Positions 50,901-56,257 of a DNA stretch of 64,000 nucleotides are shown here, one piece after another; the first letter of the stretch is position 1; every line of letters starts with the position of its first letter. Under the pieces are notes generated by a model. The model was not told where the DNA came from, did no database searches, and worked only from the letters and a program-made list of their open reading frames with translations. This DNA is from Mytilisepta virgata (taxonomy: Eukaryota > Mollusca > Bivalvia > Mytilida > Mytilidae), in contig CM051518.1 in NCBI GenBank assembly GCA_028015205.1, positions 60,963,978-61,027,977 on the forward strand, given 5' to 3'. The position numbers were made by a program, and so were the translations under genes.

Positions 50901-53818
50901 TTACTGGTACAACTAATCAAAGGGCCTTGGTGGCCGAGTGTTCTAAGTATATTGTCATGACTACTAATGATCACTAGCCTGTCAACATTGGGGTTGTCAG
51001 TTCGAATCTCACCTGTGGCAGGGTGTGTTCGACTCCGATCTTAATTGACAAGGATTGCCAATTTTCCAACCGAAGGTCAGTGGTTCTCTCCGGGTACTCC
51101 AGCTTCCTCCACCAACAAAGACTGGCTATGAAATAGCCAAATGTGTGGAACAGCGTAAAACCCCATCTAAACAAACAAGTAATCAATCTTTGTTTTTCTA
51201 CATTAAGACAGTTTATTAAGCAGTCAGAATTTTTTTCTGATCTCGCTAGAGCCAGCAGCTGTTTTACTTGTTTCTGCAGTAAAAGGATTTATTTTTAACA
51301 AAATGCCTACCTTTTGGCCAGTATTTCCCATCAAACGGTTTTATTTACTCATTTTCGTCAGATTTCTGATCAATTTATGTTTACATCATGCGGAAGTGAA
51401 ACATTTTTTTTTTGGAATACCTTTGGAGTCAGGTGTGTTAAATATCAGAGAACTCTGGTGAGTACCAAATGATCCCCAGAATGGATATGTCAAATTTGAC
51501 AGACAATAAGACGTACAATGTATTAGAATGATTAGCTAATTTCTGCAACAAACATTACAAGCAGTGTTCTCCCCAGTACTTTTTAATAGCATTGTGGTAA
51601 AAATTTCAGATACATGTAGGTTTATAATGAATCATTCTATGAATGTAATGAAAATATCAGCGTTCTCCCCAGCCCCATATGGCGCTGCGGTCCCGCAGCG
51701 CATTCCCTTTGATGTTGTCATTCACCGCAGCGTCTTAAATGACCGCAGCGCCTTGATTAGTAACACTGCAGCATCATCGTAATTAAAAGCACTAAGCAGT
51801 ATTTGACCACATTCAAGCACTTCTGTTTGTATTGTAATTAATAGATATTTAAATTTACTTGTCAACAGAAATTCTAGAATCGGTAATTATCTATTATGGA
51901 TAGCCGAAATATGTGTATTCAGTTAAAAAACAAGATGTGTATTTCCACTGAAGTAAAAATAGATCGACGTTTTCTATTGATGGAAAGTGACGACATTTGA
52001 CCTTTAACACTTCTATTTATACCGACTGTTAAATACAAAAAAGCATGCAAAAATTGTGTTAACACTTATAGAAAATATGGATTTTATGAAATAATTGGGC
52101 TTGTGCTGGGACTATTATACTAACTTAGTATAATAGTCCCAGGCTTGTGTAAGTTTTTTGGATTAAGAAATTAAACGATCGTGAATGGCTGTTGTCAAAA
52201 ATATAAACAAACGATCGGAAATGGTAAATCACCCTTTCACATGTCAAAATGATCGGAAGGACCACAAATACCTATATATCTGCATACTGCCATCACTTTT
52301 AGTGTGTACAATAGACGTGACACAAGTTGATAAAATTAACCGCAGCATGACAATCAGGTGTTTTTTTAAAATATGGAATGTTTGCGACAAGTGACGAAAA
52401 TTGGATTCTAAATATAAGACGCAGAACCAATTTTCATATACAAAAATTTTGTAGTCACAATGAATAAAAAAGGATTTAAGTGTTTAATTGAAGGGAATAC
52501 AGGGATGATTTTAATGAGCAGAAGAAATAACTGAAATAGGGGAATTTTCTGGCAGGTTCTGTTTTGCAACTTTTCAAATAAATTTTGCAATACCAAATTA
52601 AATAACTACTAAAATCAGACCTTGTGGGGTCAAGAATTTTTTTCAGTTTTGCTTTCAAACACGGAGAGTTCCAAGCATTTGATAAACAGATAAAAGGAAA
52701 TGTTCAAGTATTTAACCAGGAAACTATACAAAATAACAAATGCCCTGATGATTATTTTTATAAAGGGAAAATTAAAAGATATAGACATGAAGATTGCAGG
52801 CACATAAAAATTGAAGAATATTTAACTGATTTACTTTATATTTGTTCCCTTACCTCTATGTATACATATGTATAATACTATTCATTTATTTATAAACATT
52901 TTAAAACACAGAAAAAATACTTTCTGTTTATCAATACATGTTTTTTATATATACAATGTTTGCGCTTTATTTCTTTCAATAAAAAATGTTGTTTGCGCGC
53001 TATGATTTTTGCCCCTTCAGAATTTTCTGGGGAGAACACTGAATATTTATAAGAATTGGAATAAGATTTCTGATCATTTATGAGAAACAGATTTTAATTA
53101 TTCTGGTTTTCCCTTATGTAAACTACGGTAAAAGGGTGCATAAAAATTAGAAAATATCCACACTGGTAAAAATTTAAAGCACAATGCCAAGAAGTTATAG
53201 CACAGTGGAGACAAGTCATAGCACAGTGGTGAAAAATTATAGCACAGTGGTAAAAATATTATAGCAGTGTTACCACTGTGGTATATAAGCCTGGGAAGAA
53301 CATTGTTACAAGGCAACAAAACAAAACTATAAATAAATATAGAGAGATATAATGACTTCGTCCTGAAATTTGTTTCACCTGCCTCATATTAAAACTATTT
53401 GGAGGGGAATAAGGCTACAAGGTAGACAATTTAATCATTTTCACACAATGTAGTCTTAGAAATAAGCCAAAACAAACGGGGTTAAGGGGATCAGATAAAA
53501 AATTTTGATTTGAAATTTGGCACTCTTGGAATTGATATTTCCCTCGTGTTATGATAGGGTTCCGCCCAAGTCTCTAAGGTTCTTAAATACCAAAATATAT
53601 AGGGGCCCCTATAGATAATACTTTAATAGTCCCTGTGAATGTGATTTATCTGAATTTTTTACTTTGTTGACTGTTTTGGTGCATGTCTAAAATTGTCTGA
53701 ATCGATTTCAGTTTAATTTTTGTATACGACAGTGTTTACCTTCCGACAACCCTGTTATTTTACAGCATAGTTTTTGTAAAAGTAACGTTTCTGTTTCATT
53801 TGTGCCTCGTCGATCCAT
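20834..53818 (-). CDS. TUBGCP3: Gamma-tubulin complex component 3 (whole gene, 26 coding exons)
   Basis: Encodes a core subunit of the gamma-tubulin ring complex, which nucleates microtubules at centrosomes. I joined 26 exons by GT-AG borders and reading phase. In transcript order, from the ATG at 53818-53816, they are 53740-53818, 50730-50775, 49401-49462, 47038-47105, 45621-45707, 45143-45366, 43872-43951, 42856-42933, 40955-41073, 40395-40520, 39503-39571, 37591-37720, 37043-37137, 36180-36251, 35728-35838, 34821-34923, 32987-33114, 32543-32607, 31972-32107, 28881-28949, 26317-26452, 25029-25117, 24287-24418, 22280-22420, 21747-21866 and 20834-20989. The sum is 2721 nt, giving 906 residues plus TGA (human: 907). 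Diagnostic stretches are FGLVGQSFCAAL (320-331), [36 protein letters not shown] and [15 protein letters not shown] near the C terminus. By family knowledge, the GCP N-terminal (GRIP1) domain spans about 245-550 and the gamma-tubulin-binding C-terminal (GRIP2) domain about 555-860. Introns 5, 9, 12, 14, 17, 18 and 24 (254-453 bp) show nothing notable. Confidence 0.95.
20990..21746. other. TUBGCP3 intron 25
   Basis: 757 bp of AT-rich sequence. No mobile element recognised. Confidence 0.5.
21747..21866 (-). CDS. TUBGCP3: TUBGCP3 exon 25
   Basis: Residues 816-855 (starts [12 protein letters not shown]). Phase 0 at both ends, donor GTAATT. Confidence 0.93.
22280..22420 (-). CDS. TUBGCP3: TUBGCP3 exon 24
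   Basis: Residues 769-815 ([17 protein letters not shown] and following), phase 0 at both ends, donor GTAAAT. It is rich in Q, E and R near its end, matching the charged helix before the C terminus in GCP3. Confidence 0.93.
22500..23698 (+). mobile_element. HINE-like element, TACGACCGC family (TUBGCP3 intron 23)
   Basis: The 5' end has the small hairpin GCTGAGCGCAGC (22500-22511) and GGATACGACCGCAAAGG. The core holds about 2.5 units of some 140-150 bp with 'ATAGATTTCTATTTACTTAT', 'GTGCAAAAACCAAG' and 'AAACTGTTGGGA' from 23265 on. The 3' end is preceded by a (GAC)n run and is a near-perfect hairpin, stem TATACGACCGC (23665-23675) with its complement (23685-23695). Polypurine/polypyrimidine tracts (22730-22990) occupy the middle. 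The plan matches the other HINE-like elements but the terminal sequence differs. Confidence 0.7.
24287..24418 (-). CDS. TUBGCP3: TUBGCP3 exon 23
   Basis: Residues 725-768, beginning [13 protein letters not shown] and containing [18 protein letters not shown], among the best conserved stretches of the GCP C-terminal domain. Phase 0 at both ends, donor GTAGGC. Confidence 0.95.
24640..24873 (-). mobile_element. tRNA-derived SINE (TUBGCP3 intron 22)
   Basis: Read from 24873 leftward: CTGCCTCAGTGGTCTTGTGG gives an A-box-like start and GGGTTCAATCTCC a B-box. A non-tRNA body of about 150 bp follows. It is a different family from the SINEs at 26927 and 1669. The tail and target duplication were not resolved, so the left border is approximate. 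Confidence 0.6.
25029..25117 (-). CDS. TUBGCP3: TUBGCP3 exon 22
   Basis: Residues 695-724 ([20 protein letters not shown] and following). The first codon is split G|AA with exon 21. Donor GTAATC. Confidence 0.95.
25446..26184 (+). mobile_element. Small TIR-bounded element with one ORF (TUBGCP3 intron 21)
   Basis: Ends are GCTTCTCAGGCC (25446-25457) and its exact complement (26173-26184). The left 200 bp is unusually CpG-rich for this window (CCGCCGCG, CGCGATCT), like a promoter. One 101-codon ORF follows, then an A-rich right part. The right terminus is present twice (26143-26184 and again, diverged, 26231-26275). No target duplication was found, so the class is unknown; CAGGCC-type ends could be hAT-like. 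Confidence 0.5.
25658..25963 (+). CDS. Unrecognised 101-residue protein inside a TIR-bounded element
   Basis: Complete ORF from ATG (AGCATGG context) to TAG, on the strand opposite TUBGCP3 and inside its intron 21. I do not recognise the family. The layout is a strand-like start ([20 protein letters not shown]), a likely helix ([21 protein letters not shown]), and a hydrophobic-charged end ([20 protein letters not shown]). It could be a ubiquitin-like (beta-grasp) fold, but this is only inference from pattern. There is no signal peptide or membrane segment. Codons look protein-like and the CpG-rich leader resembles a promoter. Flanking inverted repeats suggest it travels with a mobile element. 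It could also be a chance ORF. Confidence 0.4.
   Translation: MASSFVSCQVLSGGKTVVPWTIHCDYMTECTLGELLESIKTYDEAAFGKFQGYTADAFVGRPKIEFDKFNMNCKVREAIATFGRYIKYELKKTQLIRGFQL
26317..26452 (-). CDS. TUBGCP3: TUBGCP3 exon 21
   Basis: Residues 650-694 plus one base. Contains [19 protein letters not shown], the near-invariant motif of the GCP C-terminal domain. Donor GTAAGT, acceptor TTTTACAG. Confidence 0.97.
26913..27124 (+). mobile_element. tRNA-derived SINE with 14-bp target duplication (TUBGCP3 intron 20)
   Basis: The body is 26927-27110, flanked by AACAAAGACAAATC at 26913-26926 and 27111-27124. The head has TAGCCGAGTGGTCTA (A-box-like) and GAGTTCGAATCTC (B-box). The tail is CTAAACAAACAAAC. Compared with the copies at 50922 and 63304 it lacks about 75 bp just after the B-box; short TCTC matches flank the missing part. 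Confidence 0.85.
27551..27558 (+). promoter_or_regulatory. TATA box of the Tc1-type transposase gene
   Basis: TATAAAAG lies 55 bp before the ATG at 27606. A start of transcription some 25-30 bp on would exclude the upstream in-frame ATG at 27546, which supports the shorter protein. Confidence 0.6.
27606..28643 (+). CDS. Tc1-like DD34E transposase, 345 residues
   Basis: Catalyses cut-and-paste movement of the surrounding element. The N terminus ([20 protein letters not shown]) starts a helix-turn-helix DNA-binding region, with a second one around residues 60-120 and the linker GRPQVT. The DDE_3 catalytic core has IIFFDESRY (D151), [10 protein letters not shown] (D247) and [14 protein letters not shown] (E282). 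Thirty-four residues lie between the second D and the E, the Tc1 spacing. The C terminus is complete. No stop or frameshift is present, so the protein may be functional. An in-frame ATG at 27546 would add 20 residues, but it precedes the TATA box. AATAAA at 28782-28787 follows the stop. Confidence 0.95.
   Translation: MPRLTPQQREQAIGRFDAGQSARVIANDFNCAVRTIERLRTRYNATNSTNDRPRSGRPQVTTLRRNRGIVRHHLMNRFTPAAETARNTVGTHGRPISDDTVRRRLAARNMRCRRPARGPILTPRHRQARLQWATQRQNWRNRQWHNIIFFDESRYCISTADGRTRVWRRRGERYEDSCILETDAWGGPSIMVWGGIGLNVKLGPVIFQNLGPGRGNGVTAARYIDQVLTPHVQPHFARHQNKTFQQDNARAQTARATRDFLQQNNINVMDWPALSPDLNPIEHLWDEVQRRLNNEQPSPTTAAELSQAFQRVWARIPMAFINRLINSMYRRCAAVIGAGGGHTRY
28881..28949 (-). CDS. TUBGCP3: TUBGCP3 exon 20
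   Basis: Residues 627-649, [20 protein letters not shown] then IRT. The Tc1-type element ends only 46 bp from its donor (GTAAGT). Confidence 0.97.
29023..30083. mobile_element. Foldback element with long inverted repeats (TUBGCP3 intron 19)
   Basis: The left end TGTTGCAACGATTATTGAAA and the right end are inverted copies for at least 100 bp with about one mismatch. The ends are TG and CA, flanked by AAGCAA at 29017-29022 and 30084-30089. The arms are built from the 17-bp motif CAACGCTTATTGAAATA and its complement, repeated in both orientations and fading inward. The centre (29200-29900) is non-coding and includes a diverged tandem pair (29598-29730, unit about 65 bp with 'CGCGAACTTATTTGCAA'). 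Confidence 0.85.
30598..31294 (+). mobile_element. HINE/pearl-like element, four-unit core (TUBGCP3 intron 19)
   Basis: The 5' hairpin AGGCTCAGTGGGCTGAGCCT (30598-30617) is followed by GCTCACCT. Four units of about 155-160 bp contain 'ACGGACCGGGATGATTTATG', 'GGACCTTCCATAGATGCTCC' and 'GGTTTCAGAGGAGAAG'. The 3' end has 'GACGCCAAGTGATGACAA' and a hairpin from AGCTCACATTGCC to GGTGAGCT, then AAAAA. Termini match 18150-19768 although the core is unrelated. Confidence 0.75.
31430..31660. repeat. Short direct repeat in TUBGCP3 intron 19
   Basis: 'AGAAATACTAAGGGTTCATT' followed by CCTTGTA occurs at 31432 and 31632, about 200 bp apart. Confidence 0.5.
31972..32107 (-). CDS. TUBGCP3: TUBGCP3 exon 19
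   Basis: Residues 581-626 (contains [20 protein letters not shown]). The first codon is split GA|A. The donor is the weaker GTTTGT, the only GCP3 donor here with T at +3 and +4. Confidence 0.95.
32543..32607 (-). CDS. TUBGCP3: TUBGCP3 exon 18
   Basis: Residues 560-580 plus two bases: [20 protein letters not shown] then L. Donor GTAAGT. Confidence 0.96.
32987..33114 (-). CDS. TUBGCP3: TUBGCP3 exon 17
   Basis: Residues 517-559. The first codon (A) is split G|CA. It covers the junction between the N- and C-terminal GCP domains ([20 protein letters not shown]). Donor GTGGGA. Confidence 0.94.
33581..34681. mobile_element. hAT-like non-autonomous element (TUBGCP3 intron 16)
   Basis: The left end CAGGGCTCACCACACTTG and the inverted right end CAGGATCACCAAACTGG match well, flanked by TTGGCC (33575-33580 and 34682-34687). 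Both subterminal regions repeat AGGGAGACT or AGGGCGACT motifs and gagtctccc-type complements. A 20-bp palindrome (GATGAGTCCTGGGACTCATC) lies at about 33893. No transposase is coded. CAGGG-type ends suggest the hAT superfamily, although the target duplication seen is only 6 bp. Confidence 0.6.
34821..34923 (-). CDS. TUBGCP3: TUBGCP3 exon 16
   Basis: Residues 483-516 plus one base ([20 protein letters not shown]). After this the protein is shorter than vertebrate GCP3 in a variable linker. Donor GTAAGA. Confidence 0.95.
35238..35660 (+). mobile_element. HINE-like element, TACCCCCC family, two-unit core (TUBGCP3 intron 15)
   Basis: The 5' hairpin TGTGAGCAAAGCTCACA (35247-35263) is followed by GGATACCCCCGGC. 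Two 168-bp units start at 'GAAGTCCAATTATCTCCC'. Then come a (GACG)n run and the 3' hairpin TATACCCCCC to GGGGGGTATA (35625-35657). It is nearly identical to the copy at 41768, which has five units. Confidence 0.75.
35728..35838 (-). CDS. TUBGCP3: TUBGCP3 exon 15
   Basis: Residues 446-482: [20 protein letters not shown] followed by [10 protein letters not shown], strongly conserved in GCP3. The HINE-like element ends 67 bp from its donor (GTATGT). Confidence 0.96.
36180..36251 (-). CDS. TUBGCP3: TUBGCP3 exon 14
   Basis: Residues 422-445, ending [16 protein letters not shown]. Phase 0 at both ends, donor GTATAG. Confidence 0.96.
36252..37042. other. TUBGCP3 intron 13
   Basis: 791 bp, no mobile element recognised. 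The plus-strand ORF at 36753-36935 lacks any domain. Confidence 0.4.
37043..37137 (-). CDS. TUBGCP3: TUBGCP3 exon 13
   Basis: Residues 390-421. The first codon is split G|GG, then [20 protein letters not shown]. Donor GTAAGT. Confidence 0.95.
37591..37720 (-). CDS. TUBGCP3: TUBGCP3 exon 12
   Basis: Residues 347-389 plus one base (contains [20 protein letters not shown]). Donor GTAACT. Confidence 0.95.
37790..38699. mobile_element. 910-bp non-autonomous TIR element, possibly hAT (TUBGCP3 intron 11)
   Basis: Ends CATACCTGCCAACT and inverted CAGACCTGCCAACT, flanked by TCGTTAC at 37783-37789 and 38700-38706 (7 bp, or 8 with a mismatch). The left 130 bp repeats the word ATCCCGATTTT. The interior is AT-rich with no transposase. 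Confidence 0.75.
39503..39571 (-). CDS. TUBGCP3: TUBGCP3 exon 11
   Basis: Residues 324-346, [20 protein letters not shown] then EAQ. Phase 0 at both ends, donor GTATAG. Confidence 0.96.
39725..39900. repeat. Tandem duplication in TUBGCP3 intron 10
   Basis: Two copies, about 100 bp apart, of a unit with 'AAACTTCCCATTTTAATTTC', TTGCTTTTTT and 'GTTTTTGTGTTAA' (from 39728 and 39820). Confidence 0.65.
40395..40520 (-). CDS. TUBGCP3: TUBGCP3 exon 10
   Basis: Residues 282-323, ending KTFGLVGQ, within the N-terminal GCP domain. Donor GTTAGT. Confidence 0.95.
40955..41073 (-). CDS. TUBGCP3: TUBGCP3 exon 9
   Basis: Residues 242-281 ([19 protein letters not shown]), the start of the conserved N-terminal GCP domain. 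The first codon is split A|CT. Donor GTATTA. Confidence 0.94.
41768..42705 (+). mobile_element. HINE-like element, TACCCCCC family, five-unit core (TUBGCP3 intron 8)
   Basis: Same 5' hairpin (TGTGAGCAAAGCTCACA) and GGATACCCCCC as the copy at 35238. Five units begin at 41814, 41982, 42149, 42316 and 42483 (167-168 bp period), closely alike. They are followed by a (GACG)n run and the 3' hairpin at 42669-42703. Confidence 0.8.
42856..42933 (-). CDS. TUBGCP3: TUBGCP3 exon 8
   Basis: Residues 216-241 plus one base ([19 protein letters not shown]). It lies in the poorly conserved linker before the N-terminal GCP domain. Call rests on phase and splice sites. Donor GTATGT. Confidence 0.88.
43061..43555. 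mobile_element. pogo/Tigger-like MITE (TUBGCP3 intron 7)
   Basis: Ends CAGTCAAACCTGC and its inverted copy, flanked by TA at 43059-43060 and 43556-43557. 495 bp, no coding capacity. The inner parts repeat AAGCGGTCA and GCGGTCACCTGTCTTA-type words. The CAGT start and TA duplication are typical of pogo-type MITEs. Confidence 0.8.
43872..43951 (-). CDS. TUBGCP3: TUBGCP3 exon 7
   Basis: Residues 189-215 ([20 protein letters not shown]), low-conservation linker. Only one frame is open and it fits both neighbours. Donor GTAAAT. Confidence 0.88.
44354..45073. mobile_element. pogo/Tigger-like MITE (TUBGCP3 intron 6)
   Basis: The left end CAGTCGACCGTTATCTGAAA and the inverted right end (CAGTTGCAGTCGATTCTCGT) share CAGTCGA and TTATCT, inside TA at 44352-44353 and 45074-45075. 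720 bp. The ORF at 44262-44594 lies across its left end and is not a gene. Confidence 0.7.
45143..45366 (-). CDS. TUBGCP3: TUBGCP3 exon 6
   Basis: Residues 115-188 plus two bases. Ser/Thr/Pro-rich linker containing [13 protein letters not shown], which matches the [17 protein letters not shown] stretch of vertebrate GCP3. Largest exon of the gene. Donor GTAAGT. Confidence 0.93.
45621..45707 (-). CDS. TUBGCP3: TUBGCP3 exon 5
   Basis: Residues 86-114 ([18 protein letters not shown]). Only this frame is open and it is phase 0 at both ends. Donor GTAGGT. Confidence 0.94.
46256..46960 (+). mobile_element. Decayed HINE/pearl-like element (TUBGCP3 intron 4)
   Basis: Four to five units of about 145-155 bp with 'ACCAAGTTACAAATCATTTG' and 'CAGAGGAGATGATTTTT' and 'GGCAGCCATGTTTTT'. 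It ends GCCAGGTGAGCTAAAAAGG at 46937-46956. The usual GACGCCAAGTGATG box and the left half of the 3' hairpin are missing. It stops 78 bp before exon 4. Confidence 0.6.
47038..47105 (-). CDS. TUBGCP3: TUBGCP3 exon 4
   Basis: 68-bp exon, residues 63-85 (first codon split [23 protein letters not shown] then SQ). Needed to repair the phase between exons 3 and 5. Matches the READAALFSELHRKL region of the family. Acceptor ATTTTCAG, donor GTACTA. Confidence 0.93.
47709..48866 (+). mobile_element. HINE-like element, TGTCTCGCC family (TUBGCP3 intron 3)
   Basis: The 5' subterminal repeat TGTCTCGCC is at 47713. Three units of 171 bp (from about 48276, 48447 and 48618) contain 'GTAAGCAAACCATTCAAAGT', 'CCATGACTGAGGGGG' and 'GGATCCCCATAAACTGACC'. 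Next come a CGCCGCCGCCGACGCC run and the 3' hairpin TGTCTCGCCTT (48831-48841) with AAGGCGAGACA (48853-48863). A second GGCGAGACAAAAA near 48155 suggests a composite or nested copy. A C20 run with GGATCCGCCACTG follows at about 47998. Confidence 0.7.
49401..49462 (-). CDS. TUBGCP3: TUBGCP3 exon 3
   Basis: 62-bp exon, residues 42-62 plus one base ([20 protein letters not shown]). The S codon is split AG|T with exon 2. Donor GTAAGT. Confidence 0.93.
49463..50729. other. TUBGCP3 intron 2
   Basis: 1267 bp, AT-rich, no element recognised. Plus-strand ORF 50253-50474 has no domain. Confidence 0.4.
50730..50775 (-). CDS. TUBGCP3: TUBGCP3 exon 2
   Basis: Only 46 bp: residues 27-41 plus two bases ([15 protein letters not shown]). 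Both codon splits (G|AT before, AG|T after) fit the neighbouring exons, and the sequence matches the FQYAVRVIGS region of the family. Acceptor TTATTACAG, donor GTAAAG. Confidence 0.93.
50911..51186 (+). mobile_element. tRNA-derived SINE, full-length copy (TUBGCP3 intron 1)
   Basis: Same family as 26927: head with TGGCCGAGTGTTCTAAG and CAGTTCGAATCTCACC, body with TTGACAAGGATTGCCAATTT and GTACTCCAGCTTCCTCCACC, tail CTAAACAAACAAG. The likely target duplication is AACTAATCAA / AAGTAATCAA (50911-50920 and 51177-51186), one mismatch. Confidence 0.8.
51562..53305. mobile_element. Outer hAT-like element carrying a nested relative (TUBGCP3 intron 1)
   Basis: Ends CAGTGTTCTCCCCAG and inverted CAATGTTCTTCCCAG, flanked by TTACAAG at 51555-51561 and 53306-53312. 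The right arm repeats 'AGCACAGTGG' four times. No transposase visible. Confidence 0.65.
51658..53041. mobile_element. Inner hAT-like element nested in the outer one
   Basis: Ends CAGCGTTCTCCCCAG and inverted CAGTGTTCTCCCCAG (right end 53041), with AATAT on both sides. The left 120 bp repeats CCGCAGCGC. ORFs at 52185-52394 and 52624-52875 show no known domain; the second is lysine- and tyrosine-rich and may be a remnant of a captured or transposon gene. Confidence 0.6.
53740..53818 (-). CDS. TUBGCP3: TUBGCP3 exon 1 (start codon)
   Basis: Residues 1-26 plus one base: [20 protein letters not shown] then [16 protein letters not shown] matches the VLLQNLCCRI segment at the same place in vertebrate GCP3, which fixes the frame and the start. 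The ATG lies in GTGCCATGG, a good Kozak context. Donor GTAAAC. An overlapping frame on the same strand (53755-53940) is longer but does not splice in phase. Confidence 0.92.
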
Positions 53819-53960
53819 GGCACAAAAAGTGCCAAATATTGACCATTTGCAGGATTGTTTTGCCGCGCTACGAGCACTGCGCATGAAACGTAAAGTATGT
53901 CATTTAGTTTCGAATTAACATTCTGGCGACTGTAAAACAATGGAAAACTTATTCAGTAGT
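53819..53960 (-). promoter_or_regulatory. TUBGCP3: Probable 5' UTR and promoter of TUBGCP3
   Basis: Upstream of the start codon the sequence has a CpG-containing patch (GCCGCGCTACGAGCACTGCG) with TGCGCAT, half of an NRF-1-type site as found in many housekeeping promoters. No TATA box. Site assignment is inference. Confidence 0.35.
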
Positions 53961-54909
53961 TCTACCTATATTTTATTACCTTTCCGTATGTACAGCATAC
54001 ATTTCAATGATGTCCTCTTACTATACGAAACCAGTCCTGTTGAAAAAATCAATTTATGGGTCGTCTCATAGTTGTATTTGGTTATATTTCGGCAAGGACG
54101 TATAACTAACATACATCTAATATACGTCCTTGATTTCGGCTATCAATCGGCTATGAATGTGCGAAAGAACCGTGGAGTTGAAACACAATTTATCATAAAA
54201 TCCACGACCAGTCACTGTTTATGCCCAGGGGGCAGCAAAATAGTTAGGGGTCATGAAAAAAGGAATATGGGCTGTAAGGGGGGGGGGGGGGGAGGTGGCT
54301 CAGTGTGTTTTACGTTTGTGCGGATAACTGCACAGTACTGCATAACATCAGTGTTGCATGCCTAGGTGAAAAAGATAAAAAAAAACAACAAAAAAAAACA
54401 AAACAAAATTATGGAATATGTTACCCCGGTGTTGTTAAACAGTGGTCTCTATGTGTGAAGAAAAAACGGATATGGAGTGTCGTGCCGTGGTGTCACAAAT
54501 AGAGGAACAGACCAGAGGAACAGTTATACAACAACAACAAAAAAAACATCCAAAACTTGCAACTATTCTTCAAACCTTGCTGAAAGCTATGCATGAATGA
54601 CCCCGGAGTGATTCCTGAGTAGTTTAATATGGTTGCTGAGTCTAGCATTGTTTTCTGTACCACTAGAAGTGAAATAGATTCTACTAGATTAAACTTTTAT
54701 AAACTGTAATTAATTTATGAATTTTCATACGAAAAAAAAAGAACAGGTATTAAAGGAGCCATCATCCACATCATCCACAACATCCACCATCCACAATGAC
54801 ATCCAAAAAGGTTACCCAGAGGTCACCATATAGTCTTCAACAAGGCAAAACCCACCATAAAACGAAATATCGACCTGATTAGCTATGTACCAAATTATCA
54901 TATATAAAA
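53961..54909. other. Non-coding DNA upstream of TUBGCP3
   Basis: No gene. Contains a G13 tract (54279-54291), a run of CAA/AAC words (54525-54545) and the 'ATCATCCACA'/'CATCCACCATCCACA' simple repeat near 54770. Confidence 0.4.
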
Positions 54910-56247
54910 CTAGAGGTAGGGGCTGTCGGAACGACAGCTATACCCACACCCCACATTTACTTGTAAACAAACATTCTTAACATTTTCAATTTCCATTGCA
55001 TTACAGTTTGCATCTGTAACAAATAACCTTTGCAGAGATATATCACAACTCACTTTTACTGTAATCTAACTTTCTGGCCTCGTTTCCCTTTTTGGCCCTT
55101 TAAATCCTCAAAATGGAAAATAAAAACATGCTTAGCATTACAGTTTGCATCTGTAACAAATAACCTTTTCACAAATATATCACAACCCACTATTACTATA
55201 ATTTAACTATTTGGACCCTTTTAGGGATCTATAGCCCCTTAAACTGAAATTCACAAATTTCTTAATTTTTTTTCTTTAGATAAAATTTTAGTAATTATGG
55301 TCTTTTTCCATTATCGCCCCTTTTTGTTCCCTCCCACCCCTCTTAAAAAAATTGGAATTCCAAAACCTTATTGCGCATCTACAGTTGGTAAGCAACAATA
55401 TGGCAACAATAAAAATGATTTAAATTCAAAAATGAAAGAGGAGTTCGCGTCACAAGGCTCTTTGTCTATTTTGGCCCATTTTGGTCCCTCCCAGGCTCCC
55501 TTTTAGAAATTTGGAATTCCAAAACCCTTTTCGCATCTCCAGTTAGCAAGCAACAATATGACATAGTTATTTTAGTAATTATGCTTTTTTCCTGTTTCGG
55601 CCCCTTTTGGTCCCTTCCACCCCCTTTTAAAAAATTTTGAATTCCAAAAACCTAATTGCGCATCTACAGTTGGTAAGCAACAATATCGCAACAATTAAAA
55701 TGATTTAAATTCAAAAATGAAAGAGGAGTTCGCGTCACAAGGCTCTTTGTCTATTTTGGCCTTTTTTGGTCCCTCCCAGGCTCCCTTTTAGAAATTTGGA
55801 ATTCCAAAACCTTTTGAGCATCTGCAGTTAGCAAGCAACAATATGACATAGTTATTTTAGTAATTATGCATTTTTTCTGTTTCGGCCCTTTATGGTCCCT
55901 CCCACCCCCTTTTAAAAAATTTGGAATTCCAAAACCTTATTGCGCATCTACAGTTGGTAAGCAACAATATGGCAACAATGAAAATGATTTAAATTAAAAA
56001 ATGAAAGAGGAGTTCACGTCACAAGACTCTTTGTATTATTTGGCCCTTTTTTGTCCCTCCCACCCCCCTTTTATAAAATTTGTAACTCCAAAACCTTATT
56101 GCGCATCTACATTTGGTAAGCAACAATATGGCACCAAAAAAAGGTAAAAATTCAAAAGTGAAGGAGGAGTTTGCGTCACAAGAAAGTGTAACGGGCGGAC
56201 GACCGCAACGACAATATACCCGAACTTTAATTATAACTAAAGGGATG
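54910..56247 (+). mobile_element. HINE-like element with higher-order tandem core
   Basis: 5' hairpin GCTGTCGGAACGACAGC (54922-54938) then TATACCCACACC. From 55300 to 56150 two kinds of about 140-bp unit alternate A-B-A-B-A-A. A carries 'GCGCATCTACAGTTGGTAAG' and 'GAGGAGTTCGCGTCACAAG'. B carries 'AGTTAGCAAGCAACAATATG' and 'ACATAGTTATTTTAG'. The end has CGGGCGGACGACCGC and ATATACCCGAAC (56212-56225), the inverse of the 5' motif being imperfect. Confidence 0.6.
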
Positions 56248-56257
56248 TAACGAGACT

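Noticed and set aside
53755..53940. 61-codon minus-strand ORF as the start of TUBGCP3
   Set aside because: It overlaps exon 1 in another frame; only the frame starting at 53818 matches the GCP3 N terminus and splices in phase to exon 2.
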